Assembly (NCBI RefSeq): GCF_001624705.1
Contig: NZ_JSEO01000004.1
Span: 124,001-188,000 of the forward strand
Reading direction: 5' to 3'
From: Marinomonas sp. SBI8L
GTDB lineage: Bacteria; Pseudomonadota; Gammaproteobacteria; Pseudomonadales; Marinomonadaceae
Length of the DNA: 64,000 nucleotides
The notes beneath the pieces are model-generated. The model searched no databases and was not told where the DNA came from. It worked only from the letters and a program-made list of their open reading frames with translations. Shown here piece after piece: positions 30,816 to 39,148 of this stretch. A program made the position numbers and the translations under genes. Numbering within the stretch: the stretch's first letter is position 1; the number at the start of each line of letters is the position of its first letter.

Positions 30816-31646
30816 TTATAGATATATCTGGCCTTCAAACACCTTGGCGGTAGGTCCCGTCATTAAAATTGGGTGACCTTCACCTTGCCATTCGATAGTT
30901 AACTCACCACCTAATAAGTTCGCTTTTACTTTACTTGCAAGCCAACCTTGTTTAATACCAGCCACAACTGCAGCACAGGTTCCTGTTCCACATGCTTGGG
31001 TTTCCCCAACGCCTCGCTCATAAACCCTTAAGTTTATTTCAGACTCAGAAACAAGCTGCATAAAACCAACATTAACATTGTTAGGGAATAATTCATGGCT
31101 TTCAATCGCTGCACCGACCTGCTCCACATAATCATCATCTAGCTTATCAACCTTATGAACAGCATGCGGATTACCCACAGACACAGGAGTTATTTGATAA
31201 AGTGAGCCCGCAACGGGAATATCGTAAAAATCCCCATTAGCACTACCTATGAATGGTAAGTCAGCAGGCTCAAAGCTTGGAACCCCCATATCAACCGTAA
31301 CTAAACCACCCGCTAAAACTCGTAACTGAATAGGCCCATTTTTGGTTTCAACATTGATAATGTCTTTATCAATCAGTTCCTTATCTTGAACAAAAGTTGC
31401 GAAGCAACGAGCACCATTTCCACAATGCTCAACTTCACTACCGTCACAGTTAAAGATACGATATCTAAAATCCATATCAGGGTTAGTTGGCGGTTCAACC
31501 AAAAGTAGTTGATCAAAACCAATACCCGTATGACGATCACCCAGGCGAGCTATCATATCTTTATTAAAATAAACTTTACGACTTACCGCATCAACCACTA
31601 CAAAGTCGTTCCCTAGACCATGCATTTTGGTAAATTTAAGCAACAA
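30816..31646 (-). CDS. dapF: Diaminopimelate epimerase
   Basis: DapF converts LL- to meso-diaminopimelate for lysine and peptidoglycan. The two catalytic cysteines are in CDGSEVEHCGNGARC and ETQACGTGTCAA. The ORF lacks a suitable ATG. A TTG at 31646 lies 7 nt behind GGAG and gives MLLKFTKMHGLGNDFV, matching family starts (276 aa). The ATG of the later KMHG Met would truncate the protein. The ribosome site and start fall just after the lysA stop, so the genes are coupled. Confidence 0.96.
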   Translation of the reverse strand: MLLKFTKMHGLGNDFVVVDAVSRKVYFNKDMIARLGDRHTGIGFDQLLLVEPPTNPDMDFRYRIFNCDGSEVEHCGNGARCFATFVQDKELIDKDIINVETKNGPIQLRVLAGGLVTVDMGVPSFEPADLPFIGSANGDFYDIPVAGSLYQITPVSVGNPHAVHKVDKLDDDYVEQVGAAIESHELFPNNVNVGFMQLVSESEINLRVYERGVGETQACGTGTCAAVVAGIKQGWLASKVKANLLGGELTIEWQGEGHPILMTGPTAKVFEGQIYL

Positions 31647-31662
31647 AACTAGGCTCCTTCTT

Positions 31663-32919
31663 TTATTCTGGCAAAATTTGCTCACCAGCTAGCTGATGAT
31701 CAATTGTTTCACGAGAACGAATAAGATGAGCTTTATCACCATCAACCATTACTTCAGCAGCACGATTACGGCTGTTATAGTTAGACGACATGGTAAAACC
31801 ATAGGCTCCTGCAGATCTAACTGCGAGTAGGTCACCCGCCTCTAAATCAAGCTCTCTATCTTTACCTAAGAAGTCTCCTGTTTCACAAACAGGCCCAACT
31901 AGGTCATAAACCTTTTTATTTTCTGTCGCTTTAGCTTTCAACTTCACAGGCACAATATCCATCCAAGCACTGTAAAGTGACGGACGAATAAGATCATTCA
32001 TAGCGCCATCGATAATGGCAAAGTTTTTATGCTCTGAACACTTTAAGAACTCGACCTGAGTAACAAGCACGCCAGCATTTGCCGCAATAGATCTACCTGG
32101 TTCAAACGCAAGAGAGAAGTTTCTATCCGCCACTTTAGGTAAAACAAGTGCGGCATAGTCAGCAGGGACGGGTGGTACTTCATCACGATAACGAACACCT
32201 AAACCACCACCTAAATCAACATGCTTAATTTCGATACCAGATAAGGCTAGCTCATCAATCAACTTCAATAGACGATCAAATGCATCGATAAAAGGTGTTA
32301 ACTCAGTTAACTGAGAACCAATATGACAATCAACCCCCATTACATTCAGATGCGGAAGCTCATGAGCTATCGTGTAGATTCGTACCGCGTCATTAATATC
32401 AATGCCAAATTTATTTTCTTTCAGACCCGTTGAGATATAAGGATGTGTTTTAGCATCAACGTCTGGGTTTACCCTTAATGAAACAGGTGCTTTTTTACCC
32501 AATTTTTCTGCAACTTCATTTAAACGGTACAGCTCATACTCGGACTCAATATTAAAACAATGAATCCCCACTTCGAGAGCTCGCTCCATCTCATGCGCTT
32601 GCTTTCCGAGACCAGAAAACATTACTTTGCTAGCATCACCACCAGCACGTAGAACACGCTCTAGCTCGCCAACAGAAACAATATCAAAACCAGCTCCCAT
32701 TTTTGCTAGCACATTCAAAATAGCGATATTTGAGCAAGCTTTAACGGCATAACAGATTAAAGAGGGGTGAGAAGAAAATGCATCTGCATAGGCCTTGTAA
32801 TGGCGCTCTAGAGTTTCTTTTGAGTAAACATAACAAGGTGTTCCATGCTGCTCCGCAATACTTGCGATAGAAACGTTTTCTGCCATTAACGCTTGATCTT
32901 TATAATTAAAAAAGTCCAC
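31663..32919 (-). CDS. lysA: Diaminopimelate decarboxylase
   Basis: LysA carries out the last step of lysine synthesis. The 418-aa PLP enzyme has the fold-type III barrel. The PLP lysine is in YAVKACSN near residue 60. HIGSQ, GGGLGVRY and EPGRSIAANAG are present, as is the C-terminal CETGDFLG with the catalytic Cys. The start is GTG at 32919, with AAGGAT overlapping the lptM stop 12 nt upstream. Confidence 0.97.
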   Translation of the reverse strand: MDFFNYKDQALMAENVSIASIAEQHGTPCYVYSKETLERHYKAYADAFSSHPSLICYAVKACSNIAILNVLAKMGAGFDIVSVGELERVLRAGGDASKVMFSGLGKQAHEMERALEVGIHCFNIESEYELYRLNEVAEKLGKKAPVSLRVNPDVDAKTHPYISTGLKENKFGIDINDAVRIYTIAHELPHLNVMGVDCHIGSQLTELTPFIDAFDRLLKLIDELALSGIEIKHVDLGGGLGVRYRDEVPPVPADYAALVLPKVADRNFSLAFEPGRSIAANAGVLVTQVEFLKCSEHKNFAIIDGAMNDLIRPSLYSAWMDIVPVKLKAKATENKKVYDLVGPVCETGDFLGKDRELDLEAGDLLAVRSAGAYGFTMSSNYNSRNRAAEVMVDGDKAHLIRSRETIDHQLAGEQILPE

Positions 32920-32931
32920 TAAACTTTATCC

Positions 32932-33054
32932 TTATTGATTGGTCTGGCTAGGTTGAGCTGGCCCATTATCGGCCGTAGGTAAATACAATGCCCCCTTATT
33001 ACCGCATGCAATCAAGAGGGAAGTGACAAATACAAGAGCAATCAACCTAGACAT
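32932..33054 (-). CDS. lptM: LptM-type lipoprotein (40 aa)
   Basis: This gene, read from the minus strand at 33054, encodes MSRLIALVFVTSLLIACGNK and 20 further residues. The lipobox LIAC puts the lipidated Cys at residue 17. The following GNKGALYLPT matches the KGPLYFP-type motif of LptM (YifL). E. coli LptM binds the LptDE translocon and helps its oxidative maturation. Its location directly before lysA is the conserved one. Its stop lies 12 nt before the lysA GTG. Confidence 0.88.
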   Translation of the reverse strand: MSRLIALVFVTSLLIACGNKGALYLPTADNGPAQPSQTNQ

Positions 33055-33280
33055 ATTTTTTTCTCATAATTTATATGCCAACAGTATACGTGTGGAGCGT
33101 TCAAAGCCCAACCCCGAAGCTTAAAAAGCCACTGCTTTCACATCATTTTTTTGCTATAGCCTTATACCCTTTTCAAAATCCCAAAAAGTACTTTTATCAA
33201 GTAGACTCAGAGTGTCAAAAAACATCGATTCTCTGCGCTATAAGAGGTAAAATTTACTTAATTTAATCACATAAGAAATC

Positions 33281-34072
33281 ATGAACAAGCCTCTTCCTAC
33301 ACCCAAAACAAGTAAGCGTACTTTTTTAGTTATTCTACTCATCGCTATCGGCTTGCACCTTATTATTCTTTCACCCTGGATAACCCCGTTTATTGGCTTT
33401 GATCAGCCAAAAGACGCTCCCTCTTTACCACAAGTAAAACCTAAATTAAGTTTAAGCTTGATTGACAGCGCCCCAAAAGAAGCCAATGTAAAAACAGATA
33501 ATCAAGTACAAGCTCCTGTTTCACAAACCTCAACTGAAATAGAGGGCTACATAGACTTAACCTCATCAAGTTCGAGCCAAAGCAACCTATTAGATCCATT
33601 AGAAGGCGCCCCCCCTACTGAGTTTGAGACAGACAATAAATTGATTGACGACACGGCACCATTTCACATTGAAGGGCAAACGCTAGAAGCACCAGTACAA
33701 ACCTTGTCTCAAAGCTTAGAAAGTACCCAAGCAGATCACTTTGATAGCAATTACGAATTAGAAGCGACTGGTGAAGAATTAGAAAATGTCTTTTCGGAGC
33801 AAACTAAAACCCAGTTAATGCTAGCCAAAGAAGCTCAAGCAGAATATGAAAATGCACAAGTAGAAGAGGAAGTATACGCCATAACAGAGGACTCGGATGG
33901 CACACGTTACGTCAATATCAAAGGCGTTTGCTGGCGCATACCTCCTCCAGGAAGTGAAGAGGCATGGACAATTGTTTATGCAGGCTGCTCTGGGCAAACA
34001 AAAACATTCAACCTAGAAATAAACATTGGCATGGATATCCTAGGCCCTGATTCACCGTTCGCAACAGATTAA
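33281..34072 (+). CDS. Uncharacterised acidic envelope protein with one N-terminal membrane anchor
   Basis: A 263-aa protein I do not recognise. A short basic N terminus (TPKTSKR) precedes a single hydrophobic helix (FLVILLIAIGLHLIILS, residues 15-31), as in TonB-like or anchored periplasmic proteins. A long low-complexity acidic and Ser/Gln/Thr-rich stretch follows (residues 45-200). A small C-terminal domain carries two cysteines (GVCWRIPPPG and YAGCSGQT) that could form a disulfide. Its stop codon overlaps the motY stop tail to tail (34069-34072). No function is proposed. Confidence 0.7.
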   Translation: MNKPLPTPKTSKRTFLVILLIAIGLHLIILSPWITPFIGFDQPKDAPSLPQVKPKLSLSLIDSAPKEANVKTDNQVQAPVSQTSTEIEGYIDLTSSSSSQSNLLDPLEGAPPTEFETDNKLIDDTAPFHIEGQTLEAPVQTLSQSLESTQADHFDSNYELEATGEELENVFSEQTKTQLMLAKEAQAEYENAQVEEEVYAITEDSDGTRYVNIKGVCWRIPPPGSEEAWTIVYAGCSGQTKTFNLEINIGMDILGPDSPFATD

Positions 34073-34965
34073 GGATCGAATTTTTCGAGGCGTATAGTCA
34101 CCCTACGGTTTCTCTCACGATTAGATCGTGTTTTGTTATCTATTGTTGGATAACGCTCACCATGGTATCGAGAAATAATTTTTTCTACTGCGACGCCTTG
34201 CTCTAACAAGTAAGCAGTCACCGCTTCCGCCCTCTTTTTAGAAAGCTCACGGTTATCCCTTCGAGAACCTAATGAATCTGTATGGCCATCAATATAGATG
34301 TATTCAACACTCGGGTCATTCGCCACATACAAGGCAACCAGATCCAATCTGTCTTGCATCCTAGTTGAAAGCAATACGCCATTTTCAGGAAATAGCACAG
34401 CCGATCTTGCGATCTGATCGTAATTAACAGGCAGCAAGCTCGCCATACAGCGTCTAAATTCATTATAGGCAGGTGCAAAATTAATATTTGTGAGTGCAAC
34501 TTCTATGGTTTCGCGACCACTTTCCCAAGCACTGCCAGCTAATACAGGATGTAACCCCTTATTCAGGCTGGTAAGCATGCGTTCTGCAACCTTTCCACCA
34601 ACCTCTACCGTCATTCCGTAGCCAGGATAAGCCAAAACCTCTAATGTCTCAGGCTTTAACCCAGGAGACCAATTTGGTGCCTGAGAAATAATATAGACAT
34701 TTCCTGGGCCTAACTTTTCATTACCTGGGTTAAGAATAAACTTCATGGGTTCACCGGCATTTTTAATAAAATGTCCTTCCCCATAATACATAATGGGATG
34801 ACTTAAACTGCAGGAGAAAATATCACCAGAAAGAAGCCATTGAGCTTCAGTCAAGTCAGATTGATAACGAGTTATTGCCTGTGACGAAGCACTAAATCCA
34901 ATACCGAGCGCACAAACCGCTGGTATTAGTATATTTTTCATTTTTTTTAGTACCGCATTTCCCAT
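34069..34965 (-). CDS. motY: Sodium-type flagellar protein MotY
   Basis: The protein is 298 aa from the first ATG, or 290 aa from the ATG at 34941, which gives a cleaner signal peptide (KNILIPAVCALGIGFSASSQA). The mature N terminus TRYQSDLTEAQWLLSGD is the MotY-specific domain. The C-terminal OmpA-like peptidoglycan-binding domain shows IDGHTDSLGSRRDNRELSKKRA and NRERNRRVTI. MotY forms the T ring around the flagellar motor and anchors stator units. It is divergent from rnt, as in Pseudomonas-type genomes, but without pyrC between them. Confidence 0.9.
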   Translation of the reverse strand: MGNAVLKKMKNILIPAVCALGIGFSASSQAITRYQSDLTEAQWLLSGDIFSCSLSHPIMYYGEGHFIKNAGEPMKFILNPGNEKLGPGNVYIISQAPNWSPGLKPETLEVLAYPGYGMTVEVGGKVAERMLTSLNKGLHPVLAGSAWESGRETIEVALTNINFAPAYNEFRRCMASLLPVNYDQIARSAVLFPENGVLLSTRMQDRLDLVALYVANDPSVEYIYIDGHTDSLGSRRDNRELSKKRAEAVTAYLLEQGVAVEKIISRYHGERYPTIDNKTRSNRERNRRVTIRLEKFDP

Positions 34966-35054
34966 TAGATATCTCGTTCAAGCTAACAAATGTGTTATGC
35001 TGCAATCCTATCCAGCAATAACATTACGAGCAAGTGGCACATTAAGGATTAGTC

Positions 35055-35729
35055 TTGTCAAACCACCAAAATTCCACCATGCACGAAATTAAAGACCGCT
35101 TCCGTGGTTTCTTACCTGTTGTTATCGACGTTGAGACCGCAGGCTTTAATAATAAAACTGACGCATTATTAGAAATTGCTGCCAGCATCCTGAGAATGGA
35201 TGAAAATGGCGAGCTTTATATCCATGAAACTATTGAGTTCAATGTTAGACCATTTGAAGGTGCAAACCTTGAAAAGTCTGCCTTAGAGTTCACAGGTATT
35301 GATCCTTTTGACCCTGAACGTAAAGATGTTGTTGAAGCAGAAGTGCTTGGCCAAATTTTTAGTAAGGTAAGAAAAGAGCTTAAGTCGGTTGGATGTAAAC
35401 GCGCCATCCTTGTGGGTCACAATGCAGCATTTGATCATGGCTTCCTAAATGCAGCTATCGAACGTTGTGATATCAAACGTAATCCATTTCACCCTTTCTC
35501 TAGCTTTGACACAGCAAGTCTTGCTGGTCTTGCATTTGGCCAAACAGTATTAGCTAAAGCGTGTGAAGCAGCTGCCATTCCATTTAGTAATGCAGAAGCA
35601 CACTCAGCAAAATATGATACAGAGAAAACCGCTGAGCTTTTCTGTGAGATTGTAAATAGATGGAAACGTCTAGGTGGTTGGAGCTTAGCAGCACCTGAAT
35701 CAATGGATGACATGTCATCTTTTGTTTAA
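35055..35729 (+). CDS. rnt: Ribonuclease T
   Basis: A DEDD-family 3'-5' exoribonuclease of 224 aa that trims tRNA and other stable RNA 3' ends. The ExoI motif [11 protein letters not shown] is near residue 20. ExoII ([13 protein letters not shown]) and ExoIII ([15 protein letters not shown]) are in place. The only sensible start is the TTG at 35055, 6-7 nt behind AAGGA. The next ATG, at codon 9, would remove part of the usual N terminus. Confidence 0.96.
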   Translation: MSNHQNSTMHEIKDRFRGFLPVVIDVETAGFNNKTDALLEIAASILRMDENGELYIHETIEFNVRPFEGANLEKSALEFTGIDPFDPERKDVVEAEVLGQIFSKVRKELKSVGCKRAILVGHNAAFDHGFLNAAIERCDIKRNPFHPFSSFDTASLAGLAFGQTVLAKACEAAAIPFSNAEAHSAKYDTEKTAELFCEIVNRWKRLGGWSLAAPESMDDMSSFV

Positions 35730-35868
35730 TCAAATTTTTAAGGGGTTGTTAGCAACAAGCAAATAGCTCCTTAAAGCTTCCCCTATACAATTAGTTTGTA
35801 CTCTCTCAATTGATACGATAGGGTTTATTGTAAAAGCACTTGCTTTGCCAATAGGACACTCAATACAC

Positions 35869-36270
35869 ATGGCCAAACCAGCTAAGCATAAACAAAGCCC
35901 TTTTAAACGCTTACTTTATTTAGCAACAGGATGGGTCTCATTAGTCCTTGGCATTATCGGTGTAGTTCTTCCCCTTCTTCCAACTACGCCTTTTATTTTA
36001 TTAAGTGCTTGGTGCTTTTCTCAATCATCTACACGCTTTCATAACTGGCTCACAGCCCACAAATATTTTGGACCTATTATTCAGGATTGGCAGTCTGACA
36101 AAGGCATACCTAAAAAGAGTCGCAATCGAGCCATTATTTTTATGTGGTGTGGTATGGGGCTATCTATATTTCTTGTTGGAAAGTTTTGGGCGACTTTATC
36201 ACTCATCTGCATAGGTATCTGTGTCAGTATCTATTTGCTTCGCCTTCCCCTAAGAGCTGAATCAAGCTAA
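35869..36270 (+). CDS. ybaN: YbaN/DUF454 family inner membrane protein
   Basis: A 133-aa protein with the DUF454 pattern: FKRLLYLATGWVSLVLGIIGVVLPLLPTTPF, then LLSAWCFSQSS and HNWL. Two further hydrophobic stretches follow near the C terminus. The function of the family is unknown. I use the ATG at 35869, with AGGA 12 nt upstream. A TTG at 35845 is possible but adds an atypical extension. Confidence 0.85.
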   Translation: MAKPAKHKQSPFKRLLYLATGWVSLVLGIIGVVLPLLPTTPFILLSAWCFSQSSTRFHNWLTAHKYFGPIIQDWQSDKGIPKKSRNRAIIFMWCGMGLSIFLVGKFWATLSLICIGICVSIYLLRLPLRAESS

Positions 36271-36362
36271 TCACAGACCTGTTTTACCCCTCATTAAATA
36301 AGCATTTCTTCTCACAAAATAAGATATTGAGTTTCGATAAAGTGTCATAAACAAGCGTTAAC

Positions 36363-36376
36363 TTGATACATATCAG
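36363..36376 (+). promoter_or_regulatory. FNR/Anr-like box upstream of the YdcH/DksA-like genes
   Basis: TTGATACATATCAG matches the FNR/Anr consensus TTGAT-N4-ATCAA at nine of ten fixed positions. Its centre at 36369.5 would place a class II start near 36411, about 59 nt before the 36470 start codon, with TAGTCT as a possible -10 box. Confidence 0.6.
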
Positions 36377-36469
36377 GACGAAGAAAAGCTTTTAAATTAG
36401 TCTATTTTTTAATCAAAAAAGTAAACTAAGCTGATAACCATAAAACTAACACTGAGTAAGGAGATTCAG

Positions 36470-36718
36470 ATGGCCAATAACCTTTCATATCTCATGCTTG
36501 AACACCCGCACTATCTTGATGAGATCAGACTATTAAACTTGTATAACGCTGAATTTCAAACCATGGCGATTGAATACCAGCAACTAACAACACAGATCCA
36601 AGCGCTAGACGAGTCACACCCAAGCAACAAGTTACGTCAATATCAAAAACGACACCAAGTGCTAAATCAAACCATTCAATCAATGTTAGTCAAACATGCC
36701 CTAGCCGCAAAACTTTAA
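36470..36718 (+). CDS. YdcH family (DUF465) small helical protein, copy 1
   Basis: An 82-aa, entirely helical protein. The N terminus EHPHYLDEIRLLN and the heptad-like FQTMAIEYQQLTTQIQALDE follow the DUF465 pattern. The family's function is unknown. It begins with ATG behind AAGGAGA and is followed 11 nt later by the DksA-like gene. A second family member lies 490 nt further downstream. Confidence 0.75.
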   Translation: MANNLSYLMLEHPHYLDEIRLLNLYNAEFQTMAIEYQQLTTQIQALDESHPSNKLRQYQKRHQVLNQTIQSMLVKHALAAKL

Positions 36719-36729
36719 AGGAGCATCTT

Positions 36730-37071
36730 ATGTCTTATTTCCCTGTTAGTCAGAGCCTTACCCGAAATATTAAAATTGCCTCCTTTGACCACTCGATAAG
36801 TCGAGCTGAAGCAAGACTTTTAGATAGTTACAAAGAAAGGCTAGAAAGGATTAAGCAAATCAAACAACAGCAGAATGCTTCACCCATGATTAATGAAGTG
36901 CTAGATGAGTGTCAAAAATCTGAACGTTTGGCTTTAGAAGCATTACAAGCTTCAATACAAAAAACACAAGAACATAATTATGGTCTTTGCCAATCCTGTC
37001 ACAAACCCATTGATGAAAATCGATTAACAATACTGCCAGACATTAAGCATTGCTTTGATTGCAGTCATTGA
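36730..37071 (+). CDS. DksA/TraR-type C4 zinc-finger protein
   Basis: A 113-aa protein with a coiled-coil N-terminal half (about 20-80). The C-terminal zinc finger is CQSCHKPIDENRL...HCFDCSH (C-x2-C-x17-C-x2-C). This resembles DksA/TraR regulators, which enter the RNA polymerase secondary channel. The acidic coiled-coil tip residues of DksA (DxxDxA) are not obvious here, so an RNA polymerase role is only an inference. It has an AAAGGAG ribosome site and is in one operon with the preceding YdcH-like gene. Confidence 0.75.
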   Translation: MSYFPVSQSLTRNIKIASFDHSISRAEARLLDSYKERLERIKQIKQQQNASPMINEVLDECQKSERLALEALQASIQKTQEHNYGLCQSCHKPIDENRLTILPDIKHCFDCSH

Positions 37072-37120
37072 CCTTATGACATGAGTATTCTTCAGCAAAG
37101 CTTGTGGGTTTACGCTTTTC

Positions 37121-37134
37121 TTAACCTAGATCAA
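37121..37134 (+). promoter_or_regulatory. FNR/Anr-like box upstream of the second YdcH-like gene
   Basis: TTAACCTAGATCAA is close to typical Anr boxes (TTGAT-N4-ATCAA), with an intact right half-site. A TATGCT -10 box at 37156-37161 lies at the distance expected of a class II activated promoter. Confidence 0.5.
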
Positions 37135-37208
37135 GATAATTTTCTGATACCGCCTTATGCTCTAAACAGGATCAAATAATTATCAACATAAAAATTAAGG
37201 AAGACACT

Positions 37209-37463
37209 ATGCCTGTAGAACACCACACTCTTGCTAATGATTTACCTGAGTTTAAGCATGAAATTCACCAGCTTAAAATGGAGAATGCTCACTTTAAAAA
37301 ATTGTTTGATGAATACCATGAGCTAACTCGTAGTATTGAAAATATGGAAAACGAGGTGACATTAGCAACCACTGCAGAAGAAGAGAAAGCTAAACACCGC
37401 CGCGTTTATTTAAAAGATGAACTTGTTAGCATGCTAAGAAAAGCACAAACAACAACGGCATAA
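37209..37463 (+). CDS. YdcH family (DUF465) small helical protein, copy 2
   Basis: An 84-aa protein: NDLPEFKHEIHQLKMENAHFKKLFDEYHELTRSIENME is the DUF465 helical hairpin pattern. It has its own upstream box and promoter and ends in a shared terminator. It is diverged from the copy at 36470-36718, so this is not a recent duplication. Function unknown. Confidence 0.8.
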   Translation: MPVEHHTLANDLPEFKHEIHQLKMENAHFKKLFDEYHELTRSIENMENEVTLATTAEEEKAKHRRVYLKDELVSMLRKAQTTTA

Positions 37464-37476
37464 AACCTATTTTACT

Positions 37477-37511
37477 AAAGCCCTTATCAAGTGTTTGATT
37501 AGGGCTTTTAT
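37477..37511. terminator. Terminator between the YdcH-like gene and the TetR gene
   Basis: A 14-bp stem with one mismatch (AAAGCCC... at 37477-37490 and ...GGGCTTT ending at 37508) closes a short loop. TTTTATTT follows on the plus strand, and the A/T flanks suit both converging genes. Confidence 0.88.
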
Positions 37512-38123
37512 TTAAAGTTCGATCGCTAAAATGGCTGACGCTGTTTCTAACCCCATCTGAGCCAACTCACCGTTTTCAAACTTATAACCAGCCATGCTTC
37601 CTTCCAACCATAAACCATCAATAACGGCATTAATCTTAACCGCTGATCGAGCAGACTCTTGATCTGTAATTAATTGCTCATGATCTTCCAACGTGGCTTT
37701 TATCAATGGCTGTAAAATATTAGTTGTTTCCACATAACCATCACTTCTAATAGCAGCCATTTGCTCGTCAATATAAGTAAGAGGCAAAAAGTTAGCCCAT
37801 AGCAAGACTGTTCTTGGCGACACAATAGGGAAAGATAAGGTCGCTTCTATAAAACGGCGCAAGCGCTCTTTCGCTGGTAATTGAGAGTCCTCAATATTTA
37901 CCCTAGCACTTGCATAAATTTTCTCCAAAAGGGCAGCATAAGCCGCCCTTATCAACTCATCTTTACTAGAGAAGTAAAATCGAATCAAACCATTGGTTAC
38001 TCCAGCATAGTCAGCCACTTTTCTGACTGTTGCTCCTTGCAAGCCTTCATTTTCAATACAGTCTAAAGCGGCTTCAATCAGCTCCTGACGTCGATTATTT
38101 CCTTCTCTTCTTTTAGTAGACAT
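37512..38123 (-). CDS. TetR-family regulator (BetI-like)
   Basis: A 203-aa protein with an N-terminal helix-turn-helix (RRQELIEAALDCIENEGLQG, ATVRKVADYAGVTNGLIRFYF) and a BetI-type C-terminal ligand domain (SPRTVLLWANF). It follows the hydrolase gene by 12 nt on the same strand, so the two are co-transcribed. I infer that it controls the divergent promoter at 39067-39112, where two tandem 16-bp near-palindromes occur. The ligand could be the guanidino substrate or a product. Confidence 0.88.
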   Translation of the reverse strand: MSTKRREGNNRRQELIEAALDCIENEGLQGATVRKVADYAGVTNGLIRFYFSSKDELIRAAYAALLEKIYASARVNIEDSQLPAKERLRRFIEATLSFPIVSPRTVLLWANFLPLTYIDEQMAAIRSDGYVETTNILQPLIKATLEDHEQLITDQESARSAVKINAVIDGLWLEGSMAGYKFENGELAQMGLETASAILAIEL

Positions 38124-38135
38124 ACTGGGTATGCT

Positions 38136-39008
38136 TTAGCCTCGTAATATTGGGTTAGTTAAACAGGTTGGCCCTCCTTCGCATGCAATGCAAAGAGCAT
38201 CTCCTTCAAACACATGAACCTTGCATCCCGCATCTTGCATCATAGCTTTAGTCAAAGGGAATCCATCTATCATAATGCATTCTTTAGGCTTAACTGGCAG
38301 AACATTTAAGTTCAAGCCACCGCTTGCAAGATACTCTTCCGCTGGCGCATCTATCAATGTGTAGCCCTCCTCCAACAGTAAATTATAAAAAGCCGTTGGC
38401 ATGAGAGGCGAATATATTAACGCTAACTTTTCATCAAGAGGAGAAATCATTGACATTAAATGTAAACAAGCTTCAGCCCCATGCCATACCGGCAAATCAA
38501 AACCTATCACATTAATATTACACGGATTTAAAATTTCATTAAGCTGATCAATGCCTTCACGGTTTGAACGGAAGCCACAACCTACCACTATAGTATTTTC
38601 ATTCAACCAAATGAAGTCACCGCCCTCTATCATTGCACTACCTGTTAACTCCCCCAAGATAGGAACACCAGCAGCTTGATAAGCCTGTCTATGAAGGTTA
38701 GGTTCAGGCACTCTTAACACCTTCCCCATGTTTAGTAAAACAGCACCATGATCAGTGACTAAAGAAGCATCTTGAGTAAACATTGCATCACAAAGTCCAT
38801 CATTATCATCTTCTATCCAGCTAATTTCTGCTCCAGACTGCGCAACAAGATCAGCGAAAGCGGCATATTGCTCAATCGCCTTTGGGGCATCAAACATAGT
38901 GCCGTAATGCCACTTTTTTGCATCTGCAGCAAGTAAGCTTGCTCCTGGGCGCCTCATAAGAACACGCTGAATCGGCGCAACCATTGACTGACTACCAAAT
39001 AGTTTCAT
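38136..39008 (-). CDS. Amidinotransferase-superfamily hydrolase (dimethylarginine dimethylaminohydrolase-like)
   Basis: A 290-aa enzyme of the guanidine-modifying fold. The expected catalytic residues are visible: Asp in FTQDASL (about 80), the GGD motif in EGGDFIWL (about 128-131), His in CLHLMS (about 183) and nucleophilic Cys in GGPTCLTNP (about 282). Enzymes of this type hydrolyse a guanidino or methylguanidino group, giving citrulline plus an amine or ammonia. The neighbouring importer is of the polar amino-acid type, so arginine, methylated arginines or related guanidino acids are likely substrates. The precise substrate is not readable. A TetR gene follows. Confidence 0.85.
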   Translation of the reverse strand: MKLFGSQSMVAPIQRVLMRRPGASLLAADAKKWHYGTMFDAPKAIEQYAAFADLVAQSGAEISWIEDDNDGLCDAMFTQDASLVTDHGAVLLNMGKVLRVPEPNLHRQAYQAAGVPILGELTGSAMIEGGDFIWLNENTIVVGCGFRSNREGIDQLNEILNPCNINVIGFDLPVWHGAEACLHLMSMISPLDEKLALIYSPLMPTAFYNLLLEEGYTLIDAPAEEYLASGGLNLNVLPVKPKECIMIDGFPLTKAMMQDAGCKVHVFEGDALCIACEGGPTCLTNPILRG

Positions 39009-39066
39009 TTTTTCATTCTCCTAAATTGCACTTTTATTTGTTCACTTATTGCTCAAAGTGATTCTG

Positions 39067-39095
39067 TTGACATCATTATTATGCAAGTGTATAAA
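39067..39095 (+). promoter_or_regulatory. Sigma-70 promoter of the amino-acid ABC operon
   Basis: A perfect TTGACA (39067-39072), a 17-nt spacer and TATAAA (39090-39095). Initiation is expected near 39102, inside the second operator repeat. Confidence 0.85.
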
Positions 39096-39112
39096 TTTAT
39101 GCAAGCGCATAA
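39079..39112. repeat. Tandem operator repeats, probable TetR binding sites
   Basis: Two 16-bp elements in tandem with an 18-bp period: TTATGCAAGTGTATAA (39079-39094) and TTATGCAAGCGCATAA (39097-39112). Each is an inverted repeat with TTATGC arms (the second perfect, the first with one mismatch). They cover the -10 box and start site of the perfect promoter, which suits repression by the adjacent TetR-family protein. Confidence 0.75.
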
Positions 39113-39148
39113 TTTAATTATTTTCGAAATCATTTAGAGACTCCTAAC

